NCBI GenBank assembly: GCA_007124475.1
Contig: SLFB01000092.1
Span: 1 to 8,006, forward strand
Length of the DNA stretch: 8,006 nt
Reading direction: 5' to 3'
From: Vibrio sp.
GTDB lineage: Bacteria > Pseudomonadota > Gammaproteobacteria > Enterobacterales > Vibrionaceae
Every line of letters starts with the position of its first letter. The stretch's first letter is position 1. Below the pieces are notes generated by a model. The model worked only from the letters and a program-made list of their open reading frames with translations, had not been told where the DNA came from and searched no databases. Made by a program: the position numbers and the translations under genes. This document shows positions 1 through 5,834 of the stretch, one piece after another.

Positions 1-490
1 AGTTGTCCAATTGTTCAGCAGTCAGGCGACCTTCAACGAAGGCACGCGCGTAGATTCCTGGAGAAATATGACCTTGATAATAAACGAGGTCACCACCATC
101 TTTTTCGTTAGGAGCACGGAAGAAATGGTTGAAGCACGTTTCATAAAACGCGGCAGAAGACTGGAAAGAAGCCATATGGCCACCTAAATCAAGATCTTTC
201 TTCGATGCACGAAGTACGATCATGATCGCGTTCCAACGAATGATTGAACGAATACGTTTTTCAATCGTGGTATCGCCTGGGTAAGCGGGCTCTTGAGCGG
301 CAGGGATCGTATTGATGTAGTTGGTGTTGATACCGGTTGGCATATCAACGCCATCAAGACGAGCTTTTTCTAGAACTTGCTCTAGTAAAAATTGTGCGCG
401 CTCTACGCCTTCTTCACGTACCACTGATTCTAGAGCAGCTAGCCACTCCTGAGTTTCCAGTGCATCTACGTCATGCTTCATGTCAGACAT
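1..490 (-). CDS. aceE: Pyruvate dehydrogenase E1 component, N-terminal part (partial)
   Basis: AceE is the thiamine-diphosphate E1 subunit of the cytosolic pyruvate dehydrogenase complex; it decarboxylates pyruvate and acetylates the lipoyl groups of AceF. Only the first 163 codons are present; the gene runs off the left edge with no stop. The translation starts MSDMKHDVDALETQEW and contains REEGVERAQ (26-33), NYINTIP (57-63), RSIIRWNAIM (81-90), LRASKKDL (93-100), GGHMASFQSS (103-112) and YYQGHISPG (137-145), all near-identical to the E. coli homodimeric E1 as I recall it. H105 and H141 correspond to active-site histidines 106 and 142 of the E. coli enzyme. The start is the ATG at 488-490, preceded by AGAAGGA at a normal ribosome-binding distance. 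It lies 51 bp downstream of pdhR on the same strand, with no terminator seen between them, so the two are probably cotranscribed. The E. coli-type, non-alpha/beta form of E1 is certain. Confidence 0.97.
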   Translation of the reverse strand, partial: MSDMKHDVDALETQEWLAALESVVREEGVERAQFLLEQVLEKARLDGVDMPTGINTNYINTIPAAQEPAYPGDTTIEKRIRSIIRWNAIMIVLRASKKDLDLGGHMASFQSSAAFYETCFNHFFRAPNEKDGGDLVYYQGHISPGIYARAFVEGRLTAEQLDN

Positions 491-541
491 GGCGATCTAT
501 CCTTCTGTAAGTTGGATTTATTTAAGAAGCGCAATGAACCG

Positions 542-1312
542 CTATTGCGGCTCATTACCCTGTTGGATTCGGCGCAGAGAACGCTCACGTCGAGACTCTT
601 CTCGGGTCAATTCCAACAATGTTTCTTCGATATAAGCTAAATGTGAGTGTGACATTTCCCGTGCTTTTTCTGGCTGACCAGAAACGATCGCATCCACTAT
701 ATTAGCTCGGTGCTTAGTTACTTTCTCCTCCGCTTCTGGGCGGCGGCGTAATAATTTAAAGTTTTGCAAAATATTTTGCTCAAGCAACGGCGCAAGACTC
801 CGCACTATGTGTAGCAGTACCACATTATGGGTGGCTTCAGTAATGGCAATTAAAAAGGCCATTACTGTACTGGCTTGCGCTTCGGTATCTTTTAAGTCTT
901 GAACGTCGCTGATTCGCGCCAAGCTGGTTTGAATACGAGCAAAATCTTCATCGGTACCACGCAAGGCAGCAAAATAAGCCGAAATACCTTCCAGCGCATG
1001 CCGCGCTTCCAGTAAATCTAGCTGGGTTTCCGAATGACTAGACAATAAATTTAGCAGAGGATCAGAAAAACTTTGCCAGATATGCTCACTAACAAAAGTC
1101 CCGCCCCCTTGGCGACGGGTCAACAGACGTTTAGCTTCTAAACGCTGTATCGCTTCGCGTATCGAAGGACGAGAAACGTCAAATTGCTTTGCCAGCTCTC
1201 GCTCTGGTGGCAATTGCTGCCCTGGGGCGAGTGTTCCTTCCACAATCAACCGTTCTAGCTCTTGTTCAATCACATCAGAGAGCTTTGGCTGACGAATCCT
1301 TTGATAAGCCAT
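542..1312 (-). CDS. pdhR: Pyruvate-responsive GntR/FadR-family repressor PdhR
   Basis: PdhR is a DNA-binding repressor of the pyruvate dehydrogenase operon and is released from DNA by pyruvate. The 256-residue protein matches the usual length (254 in E. coli). Residues 1-75 form the GntR winged helix-turn-helix: KLSDVIEQELERLI, PPERELAKQFDVSRPSIREA (36-54) and the wing RRQGGGTFV (66-74). Residues of about 95-235 form the helical FCD effector domain, with candidate metal or ligand residues H162, H201 and H222/H224. The C-terminal TREESRRERSLRR is shared with E. coli PdhR. The ATG at 1310-1312 gives the family N-terminus MAYxxIRQPKLSDVIEQ; only a weak, distant GAAGAAGAA purine stretch precedes it. 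It is first in the pdhR-aceE operon, and a perfect PdhR operator lies 36 bp upstream of the start, so it should repress itself. Confidence 0.96.
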   Translation of the reverse strand: MAYQRIRQPKLSDVIEQELERLIVEGTLAPGQQLPPERELAKQFDVSRPSIREAIQRLEAKRLLTRRQGGGTFVSEHIWQSFSDPLLNLLSSHSETQLDLLEARHALEGISAYFAALRGTDEDFARIQTSLARISDVQDLKDTEAQASTVMAFLIAITEATHNVVLLHIVRSLAPLLEQNILQNFKLLRRRPEAEEKVTKHRANIVDAIVSGQPEKAREMSHSHLAYIEETLLELTREESRRERSLRRIQQGNEPQ

Positions 1313-1347
1313 AATTTATTATTCTTCTTCGCTTTAATTTTGCAGGC

Positions 1348-1364
1348 AATTGGTAATACCAATT
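1348..1364 (-). promoter_or_regulatory. PdhR operator in front of pdhR
   Basis: AATTGGTAATACCAATT is a perfect 17-bp palindrome around the A at 1356. It fits the PdhR consensus known from E. coli, AATTGGTnnnACCAATT, at every fixed position. It lies 36-52 bp upstream of the pdhR start codon, where bound repressor would block a pdhR-aceE promoter. The site and the regulator are adjacent, which supports autorepression relieved by pyruvate. Binding itself is inferred. Confidence 0.85.
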
Positions 1365-1380
1365 TCAAGTTGGGGTAGAA

Positions 1381-1397
1381 ATTAACATAATTAAAAC
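1381..1397 (-). promoter_or_regulatory. Possible ArcA box upstream of pdhR
   Basis: On the pdhR strand this reads GTTTTAATTATGTTAAT. ArcA sites are direct repeats of GTTAA with starts 11 bp apart. Here GTTTT and GTTAA start exactly 11 bp apart; the second repeat is perfect and the first matches three of five bases. In E. coli ArcA represses the pdhR operon when oxygen is low. The stretch is AT-rich, so a chance match is quite possible. Confidence 0.25.
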
Positions 1398-1485
1398 GCA
1401 AGTGTCCAGCCTAAAGTTGACCCAAATCATAGAAGAGTATTAGCCAGAACAGTTTGATAACAAATCGTTATTAAAACAGCAAACC

Positions 1486-1502
1486 ATCGGGTCAGACCAA
1501 TT
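1486..1502 (-). promoter_or_regulatory. Second, partial PdhR operator
   Basis: ATCGGGTCAGACCAATT matches AATTGGTnnnACCAATT at 11 of 14 fixed positions. The half on the right is perfect (ACCAATT) and the other half keeps GGT preceded by mismatches. Its centre lies 138 bp from the centre of the perfect operator at 1348-1364. It could be an upstream auxiliary site, or a decayed relic. The match is seen directly; its function is inference. Confidence 0.4.
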
Positions 1503-1542
1503 ACAAATATAACCAAGAGCGATAACCGACTATCTGTGATTT

Positions 1543-1623
1543 TAGGGTCTAGGGTCTAGGGTCTAGGGTCTAGGGTCTAGGGTCTAGGGTCTAGGGTCTA
1601 GGGTCTAGGGTCTAGGGTCTAGG
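1543..1623. repeat. Tandem array of 11.6 perfect copies of the heptamer TAGGGTC
   Basis: Eleven identical 7-bp units run from 1543 to 1619, followed by a partial TAGG to 1623; no copy carries a substitution. Each junction makes a CTAG tetramer, which is normally scarce in gamma-proteobacterial DNA. The + strand has a GGG run every 7 nt with 4-nt spacers, so it fits the standard G-quadruplex pattern several times over, like telomeric DNA. The - strand, the sense of recJ and pdhR, reads TAGACCC repeated: three C to one G per unit. The array is non-coding and lies 46 bp beyond the recJ stop, touching a hairpin. Perfect identity means recent expansion or slippage, so copy number probably differs between strains. 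Its function is unknown. Confidence 0.97.
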
Positions 1624-1647
1624 ACTGAGTGTAGTTAACCTCAGTCC
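1622..1647 (-). terminator. Hairpin after recJ, possible transcript-end element
   Basis: GGACTGAG (1622-1629) pairs perfectly with CTCAGTCC (1640-1647) around a 10-nt loop, 22 bp past the recJ stop. The stem uses the last GG of the heptamer array. No T-run follows on either strand, so it is not a standard intrinsic terminator. On the recJ strand it is followed by the C-rich array, so it may instead protect a 3' end left by Rho-dependent termination and trimming. The hairpin is seen; its role is inference. Confidence 0.4.
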
Positions 1648-1668
1648 AGAATGAGAAAAAAGTGAGGA

Positions 1669-3408
1669 CTATTGAGCTTCTATGCTATCGATCAATAGCT
1701 GTAAAGATTGGTTGCCACGAAATTCATTAATATCCAGTTTATAAGCTAATCGTACCGTTTTGGCTGAGGCATCAGGCCAACGGCGTAAATCAACATTAAA
1801 CGCAATACCATCGATCGTAATATTGGTTGGATGGCCTTTAAATAAAGGTTCAAGCATTAGTTTTAAGTGCTTTTCAGCGACTAATTTTTGGTGCAGGACC
1901 TTAAATTCCCCGTCAAAGACCGGCTCTGGAAAGGCTTGTCCCCAAGGCCCAGCGGATCGCAATAACTCTGCGGTATGGATAGAAAAGGCTTCCGGTGTTA
2001 ACTCACCATCACTCAAAATGATCCCCTTGAGGCTGGCTTCATCTAACTGCAAAGCCACTTCTTGCTCAAACAACTGACGAAAATGAGCTAATTGATTTTC
2101 AGCAATAGTTAACCCAGCCGCCATCGCGTGACCACCAAATTTAACAATGACCCCCGGATTTTGGGTATCTATTTTATCTAACGTATCGCGCATATGCAGA
2201 CCGGGAATCGAGCGGCAAGATCCCTTGATCAGCCCCTCTCCCCCATCGGCAAAAGCGATCACCGGACGGTGGTACTTATCTTTGATACGAGAAGCTAAAA
2301 TACCAATGACTCCTTGGTGCCAATCCCGTTGGAACAAAACTAAGCCCTGTGGTAGTGCACTGTTATCGGCAAATTGCAATCGCTCGCAAAATGCCAGTGC
2401 CTCTTGCTTCATCCCCTCTTCGATTTCTTTACGAGTTTGGTTGAGCGCATCTAATTCACTGGCCATACGCCGCGCGGCATGGATATTATCCGTTAACAGT
2501 AATTCAACCCCAAAAGACATATCGTCTAAACGTCCGGCGGCGTTAATTCTGGGTCCAAGGGCAAAGCCGAAATCCGCCGCCACCAAGCGACGAGGATCCC
2601 GTTTGGCAATTTCGATTAATGCTTGAATACCAGGACGAGCTTTACCCGCACGAATACGCTGTAAACCTTGATGAACTAAAATACGATTATTGTCATCTAA
2701 AGGCACCACATCCGCTACCGTGCCCAAAGCAACCAAATCGATCAGTTCCATCAGTTTAGGCTCGGCAATACCGTGTTTGATAAACCATCCTGACTGACGC
2801 ATATGCACGCACAGCGCCATCATCAAGTAAAAAGCAACCCCCACTCCCGCTAGCGCTTTCGAGGGGAATTGGCACTGCTGTAAATTGGGGTTCACCATGG
2901 CATCCGCCTCTGGTAATACATGCCCCGGTAAATGGTGATCGGTAACGAGTACTTGCAAACCCTGCTGCTTGGCATAGCGCACGCCTTCAATAGAAGACAC
3001 GCCATTGTCCACCGTCATGATCAACTCTGCACCCATGGTTAATGCTTGATCAACCACTTCAGGACTTAAGCCATAACCGTCTTCAAACCGATTAGGAACT
3101 AAATAATCCACATTACCACTGCCTAGCATGCGTAACGCTAATACCGATAATGCACAGCTCGTGGCTCCATCAGCATCAAAATCACCGACAATGATGATCC
3201 TTTTTTGCTGCTCAATGGCGGTGAATAACAGTGATACCGCCAACTCAATACCATGCAAGGCTTGATATGAATGTAACGATTTCGCGCCCTTATCAAGTTG
3301 CTGTATATGAGTGATTCCACGAGTTAAGTAAATTCGCTTGAGCAAATCTGGGATACTATCTGGCAATAGACTTAAATCGACGTCCGGTCTTCTTTGAATC
3401 TCTATCAT
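1669..3408 (-). CDS. recJ: Single-stranded-DNA-specific 5'-3' exonuclease RecJ
   Basis: RecJ degrades single-stranded DNA 5' to 3' in recombination (RecF pathway), mismatch repair and base-excision repair. From the ATG at 3406-3408 it is 579 residues (E. coli 577). DHH-family motifs are intact: GDFDADGAT (75-83), VDNG (133-136), TDHH (156-159) and GTVADVVPLD (229-238) with metal-binding aspartates; the DHHA1 motif GGHAMAAG (425-432); and the C-terminal OB-fold ending LAYKLDINEFRGNQSLQLLID. The nucleic-acid motif usually GSGRS reads GSCRS, with Cys398. The start is uncertain: ATG 3408 gives the family N-terminus (MIEIQRR) but has no nearby Shine-Dalgarno, while an in-frame TTG at 3433-3435 adds nine residues and has GAGGA seven bases upstream. 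A strong hairpin overlaps this region. It is the last gene of the xerD-dsbC-recJ operon, 88 bp after dsbC. Confidence 0.96.
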   Translation of the reverse strand: MIEIQRRPDVDLSLLPDSIPDLLKRIYLTRGITHIQQLDKGAKSLHSYQALHGIELAVSLLFTAIEQQKRIIIVGDFDADGATSCALSVLALRMLGSGNVDYLVPNRFEDGYGLSPEVVDQALTMGAELIMTVDNGVSSIEGVRYAKQQGLQVLVTDHHLPGHVLPEADAMVNPNLQQCQFPSKALAGVGVAFYLMMALCVHMRQSGWFIKHGIAEPKLMELIDLVALGTVADVVPLDDNNRILVHQGLQRIRAGKARPGIQALIEIAKRDPRRLVAADFGFALGPRINAAGRLDDMSFGVELLLTDNIHAARRMASELDALNQTRKEIEEGMKQEALAFCERLQFADNSALPQGLVLFQRDWHQGVIGILASRIKDKYHRPVIAFADGGEGLIKGSCRSIPGLHMRDTLDKIDTQNPGVIVKFGGHAMAAGLTIAENQLAHFRQLFEQEVALQLDEASLKGIILSDGELTPEAFSIHTAELLRSAGPWGQAFPEPVFDGEFKVLHQKLVAEKHLKLMLEPLFKGHPTNITIDGIAFNVDLRRWPDASAKTVRLAYKLDINEFRGNQSLQLLIDSIEAQ

Positions 3409-3417
3409 AAAAATAAT

Positions 3418-3440
3418 CAGGCTTGGACATGCCAAGCCTG
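3418..3440 (-). promoter_or_regulatory. Leader hairpin in front of recJ
   Basis: CAGGCTTGG (3418-3426) and CCAAGCCTG (3432-3440) form a perfect 9-bp GC-rich stem with a 5-nt loop. On the recJ strand it is followed at once by the U-rich ATTATTTTT, then the recJ ATG at 3408. This resembles an intrinsic terminator or attenuator placed between dsbC and recJ. It also separates the only good Shine-Dalgarno (GAGGA, 3443-3447) from that ATG; if folded, the unpaired distance drops to about 11 nt. It could therefore lower recJ expression or set its start. Structure is seen, effect is inferred. Confidence 0.6.
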
Positions 3441-3496
3441 TTTCCTCATTGTAAAAGAGTCAGGGCATTCACCTGGCTAATTGACCATCTGGGTAA

Positions 3497-4249
3497 TTAA
3501 CCTTGCTGAAGGCGTTGTAATAACTGGGGTGCAGGTAAGTAACCGCCGATCATTTGTCCGTTAGGTAAAAACATCGCTGGCGTACCTGAAATGCCTAACT
3601 GTTGACCGAGCTGATAATGGTCAGCGATTGTCTGGCGACATTGCGCCATATTCCCTTGTGGAGTAAGGGTCTTACGTTCAATTTTCACCTCATGCATGGC
3701 TTGCTGCTGATCGCTAGCACACCACATCGCCGCCATTTGATCAGCAACCGGCCCAGCAGCACCTTGGCGCGGGAAGGCTAAGTAACGAATAGTAATCCCC
3801 AACTCATTGTAATCTTTTATTTGACTGTGCAAACGAACACAATAACCACAAGTGGTATCGGTAAACACACTCACCACATAGCGTTCATTGGCCGCCTTAA
3901 ATTCGATCATACTCGGCGCTGCTTGCTGTAATTTTTGCGCATTGAGCGGCGCTTGGCGCTTGGCTAATACATCCACATAACTGCCATCTTCATTTAAAGC
4001 ATACAAGGTTCCGGCAATAAAGTGTTTACCATCCGGTGAAGCGTACAGCACCCCACCTGGCATACGCAATTCAACCAAACCTTCAACATCTGCTGCCACT
4101 ACTTCCGTCACTTCTAATCCCAATAAAGCGAACCGTTGCACTAATGCGGCTTGATCAAAATCCGCTGGGGATGGCGTGGCCTGCTGGGCGTGAGCCGCAA
4201 CAGTAAACAATGGCAAACTGAGTAATGCCAGACGAGATAAAAGCTGCAT
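3497..4249 (-). CDS. dsbC: Periplasmic thiol:disulfide interchange protein (disulfide isomerase) DsbC
   Basis: DsbC is a dimeric periplasmic isomerase that reshuffles wrong disulfides; the membrane protein DsbD keeps it reduced. The 250-residue precursor has a Sec signal peptide: a short positive start (MQLLSR), a hydrophobic core, and a likely cut after AHA at residue 21. Residues of about 27-85 are the dimerisation domain. The catalytic thioredoxin-like domain carries CGYC at 134-137, the exact DsbC active-site sequence, with the cis-proline loop GTP at 222-224. Cys177 and Cys204 match the structural disulfide pair of E. coli DsbC. The ATG at 4247-4249 is preceded by AAGGA five bases upstream. 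It starts 14 bp after the xerD stop, so the two are cotranscribed; recJ follows. DsbG is excluded by CGYC (DsbG has CPYC) and by the operon. Confidence 0.96.
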   Translation of the reverse strand: MQLLSRLALLSLPLFTVAAHAQQATPSPADFDQAALVQRFALLGLEVTEVVAADVEGLVELRMPGGVLYASPDGKHFIAGTLYALNEDGSYVDVLAKRQAPLNAQKLQQAAPSMIEFKAANERYVVSVFTDTTCGYCVRLHSQIKDYNELGITIRYLAFPRQGAAGPVADQMAAMWCASDQQQAMHEVKIERKTLTPQGNMAQCRQTIADHYQLGQQLGISGTPAMFLPNGQMIGGYLPAPQLLQRLQQG

Positions 4250-4263
4250 AAAAATCCTTACCT

Positions 4264-5175
4264 TTAAGCCCTTGGATGGTGCTCGCTGTGTAATTGTTTA
4301 AGTCGCTCAGTAGCGACATGAGTATAAATTTGCGTTGTCGACAAATCACTATGGCCAAGTAACATCTGAACGACGCGTAAATCAGCACCATAATTAAGTA
4401 AGTGGGTTGCAAAAGCATGGCGTAACACGTGTGGTGAAAGCTTTTCCACTTCAATCCCGGCAATGACAGCATAGTACTTGATCCGATGCCAAAAGGTTTG
4501 CCGTGTCATTTGTTGCGCTCGTTTGCTTGGAAACACCACATCTGAGGTATTTTCCCCTAACAACAAGGGGCGACCTTGACTGATAAAACCCTCAATCCAT
4601 TCGATGGCATTCTCGCCCATCGGTACTAAACGTTCCTTGCCACCTTTACCCACTACTCGCACCACACCTTGACGTAAGCTAATGTTTTCCATAGTTAATG
4701 AAACCAGCTCTGTGACACGCAATCCGGTGGCATAAAGCAACTCTAACATGGCTTTATCACGCAACTCCAATGGATCATTCACATCCGGAGCATTTAACAG
4801 CGCCTCCACTTGCTCTTCACTAAGATCTTTGGGTAAACGTTGCGGTAATTTAGGGCTGACTAATAACGCGCTTGGATCGTCATTGCGCACTTTCTCGCGA
4901 TGTAAATACTGAAACAAACGACGCAGCGCCGACAGCATTCGCGCTCGTGAGGTTTGCTTGTAATCTTGGTCCGTTAACCAAGTTTGATATTCGAGTAGCC
5001 CAGCAAGGCTGATAAAGTCCAAACGATAGTTATTTTGTTCCATCCACGATAACAATTTACTCAAATCGTTACGGTAAGACATCAAGGTATTTTCGGCTAA
5101 TCCACGTTCCATCCACATGGCATCGAGAAATTGTTCAACCAAAGCATGGTCTGTAGCTACTTGTTGTGACACCAT
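4264..5175 (-). CDS. xerD: Site-specific tyrosine recombinase XerD
   Basis: XerD acts with XerC at the chromosomal dif site, under FtsK control, to resolve chromosome dimers; in Vibrio the same pair also serves for integration of some filamentous phages. The protein has 303 residues (E. coli 298). Residues of about 7-95 form the SAM-like core-binding domain. The catalytic domain has every active-site residue: R153 (TGLRVTEL), K177 (GKGGKER), H249 and R252 (SPHVLRHAFATH), H275 (LLGHSD) and the nucleophile Y284 (IYTH). All are offset by five from the E. coli numbers I recall, which argues for XerD, as does the dsbC-recJ context. The ATG at 5173-5175 has AGAAG nearby. First gene of the operon, divergent from fldB across 128 bp. 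Confidence 0.96.
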   Translation of the reverse strand: MVSQQVATDHALVEQFLDAMWMERGLAENTLMSYRNDLSKLLSWMEQNNYRLDFISLAGLLEYQTWLTDQDYKQTSRARMLSALRRLFQYLHREKVRNDDPSALLVSPKLPQRLPKDLSEEQVEALLNAPDVNDPLELRDKAMLELLYATGLRVTELVSLTMENISLRQGVVRVVGKGGKERLVPMGENAIEWIEGFISQGRPLLLGENTSDVVFPSKRAQQMTRQTFWHRIKYYAVIAGIEVEKLSPHVLRHAFATHLLNYGADLRVVQMLLGHSDLSTTQIYTHVATERLKQLHSEHHPRA

Positions 5176-5239
5176 TTCTTCTCATTATGTATTTGATTTT
5201 AACCCCAACTTAATACCACAAAATAGTCACCACTCCTAG

Positions 5240-5268
5240 GTGGCATCTGAGGGCGACTTGGGTATAGA
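5240..5268 (+). promoter_or_regulatory. Possible sigma-70 promoter for fldB
   Basis: GTGGCA (5240-5245, four of six to the -35 consensus) and TATAGA (5263-5268, four of six to the -10) are separated by 17 bp. The predicted start would leave a leader of about 28 nt before fldB. Divergent xerD leaves only 128 bp for both promoters. The match is moderate and unproven; no clear promoter for xerD was found. Confidence 0.3.
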
Positions 5269-5303
5269 ATCCATTTATCGTTCTCAATCATGATACTGAT
5301 TCT

Positions 5304-5822
5304 ATGAAAATTGGCCTATTCTACGGTTCTACCACTTGTTATACCGAAATGGCAGCAGAAAAAATGCGTGCCATTATTGGCGAAGAGTTATTGACCCTCC
5401 ATAATGTCAAAGAGACCCCACTGAGCACAATGCGTGATTACGATTTGCTGATTTTGGGCATCTCTACTTGGGACTTTGGGGAAATCCAAGAAGATTGGAG
5501 TGCGATATGGGATCACATCGATGGCGTACCGCTAAACGACAAGTTCGTCGCATTATTCGGCTTAGGCGATCAAGAAGGCTATGGCGAATGGTATCTGGAT
5601 GCGATGGGGATGCTGCACGACGAGATCCAGAAGAGCGGGGCTAAAATCATTGGTTACTGGCCTAATCAAGGCTACCAATTTGACGCCTCGAAAGCGCTCA
5701 CCGCTGACGGAGAATACTTTGTCGGTTTAGCTCTCGATGAGGACTCACAATACGAATTAAGCGATGAACGCATTGCCACTTGGATTGAACAAATTCTTAC
5801 CGAATATCAAGATCTTGCTTAG
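5304..5822 (+). CDS. fldB: Flavodoxin FldB
   Basis: This is a small cytosolic electron carrier that binds FMN and passes single electrons, usually from flavodoxin/ferredoxin NADP reductase to radical or biosynthetic enzymes. The 172-residue length matches long-chain FldB (173 in E. coli). The FMN phosphate loop is GSTTCYTE (8-15), with the Cys-Tyr of FldB; the two flavin-stacking loops are STWDFGEIQEDW (54-65, W56) and GLGDQEGYGEWYLDA (86-100, Y94). The C-terminal FVGLALDEDSQYELSDERI is also FldB-like. E. coli has the same divergent fldB-xerD arrangement. No good Shine-Dalgarno precedes the ATG at 5304, yet the N-terminus MKIGLFYGS is right for the family. It ends 12 bp from the convergent ampD stop. 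Confidence 0.95.
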   Translation: MKIGLFYGSTTCYTEMAAEKMRAIIGEELLTLHNVKETPLSTMRDYDLLILGISTWDFGEIQEDWSAIWDHIDGVPLNDKFVALFGLGDQEGYGEWYLDAMGMLHDEIQKSGAKIIGYWPNQGYQFDASKALTADGEYFVGLALDEDSQYELSDERIATWIEQILTEYQDLA

Positions 5823-5834
5823 AGTTTATTAATC

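Larger units (their letters stand above)
1313..1668. other. 356-bp intergenic region, recJ 3' end to pdhR 5' end
   Basis: No convincing gene is seen here on either strand. Both flanking genes point left, so this region must end the xerD-dsbC-recJ message and start the pdhR-aceE message. From the pdhR side it holds a perfect PdhR palindrome (1348-1364), a possible ArcA box (1381-1397), a second partial PdhR site (1486-1502), an array of 7-bp repeats (1543-1623) and an 8-bp-stem hairpin (1622-1647). An A-run at 1655-1661, read as six or seven U residues on the recJ strand, lies just after the recJ stop, but no stem precedes it. I could not pick a clean -35/-10 pair for pdhR; the stretch 1381-1397 is AT-rich and the likeliest place. 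Confidence 0.8.

Noticed and set aside
1457..1471. Inverted repeat ATAAC/GTTAT upstream of pdhR
   Set aside because: A 5-bp AT-rich palindrome is expected by chance and matches no operator I know.
1543..1623. CRISPR or iteron-type origin reading of the repeat array
   Set aside because: Units are 7 bp with no spacers and there is no cas or rep gene nearby; iterons are longer and sit by replication genes.
1760..2077. 105-codon open frame on the + strand inside recJ
   Set aside because: It is antisense to well-conserved RecJ sequence, has no family resemblance and no ribosome-binding site.
2147..2626. 159-codon open frame on the + strand inside recJ
   Set aside because: It is a shadow of the RecJ DHHA1 and linker coding region, with low-complexity Ser/Pro/Lys composition typical of antisense frames.
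5808..5817. Perfect 10-bp palindrome CAAGATCTTG at the fldB end
   Set aside because: It has no loop, so cannot form a useful hairpin, and it encodes conserved-frame residues.
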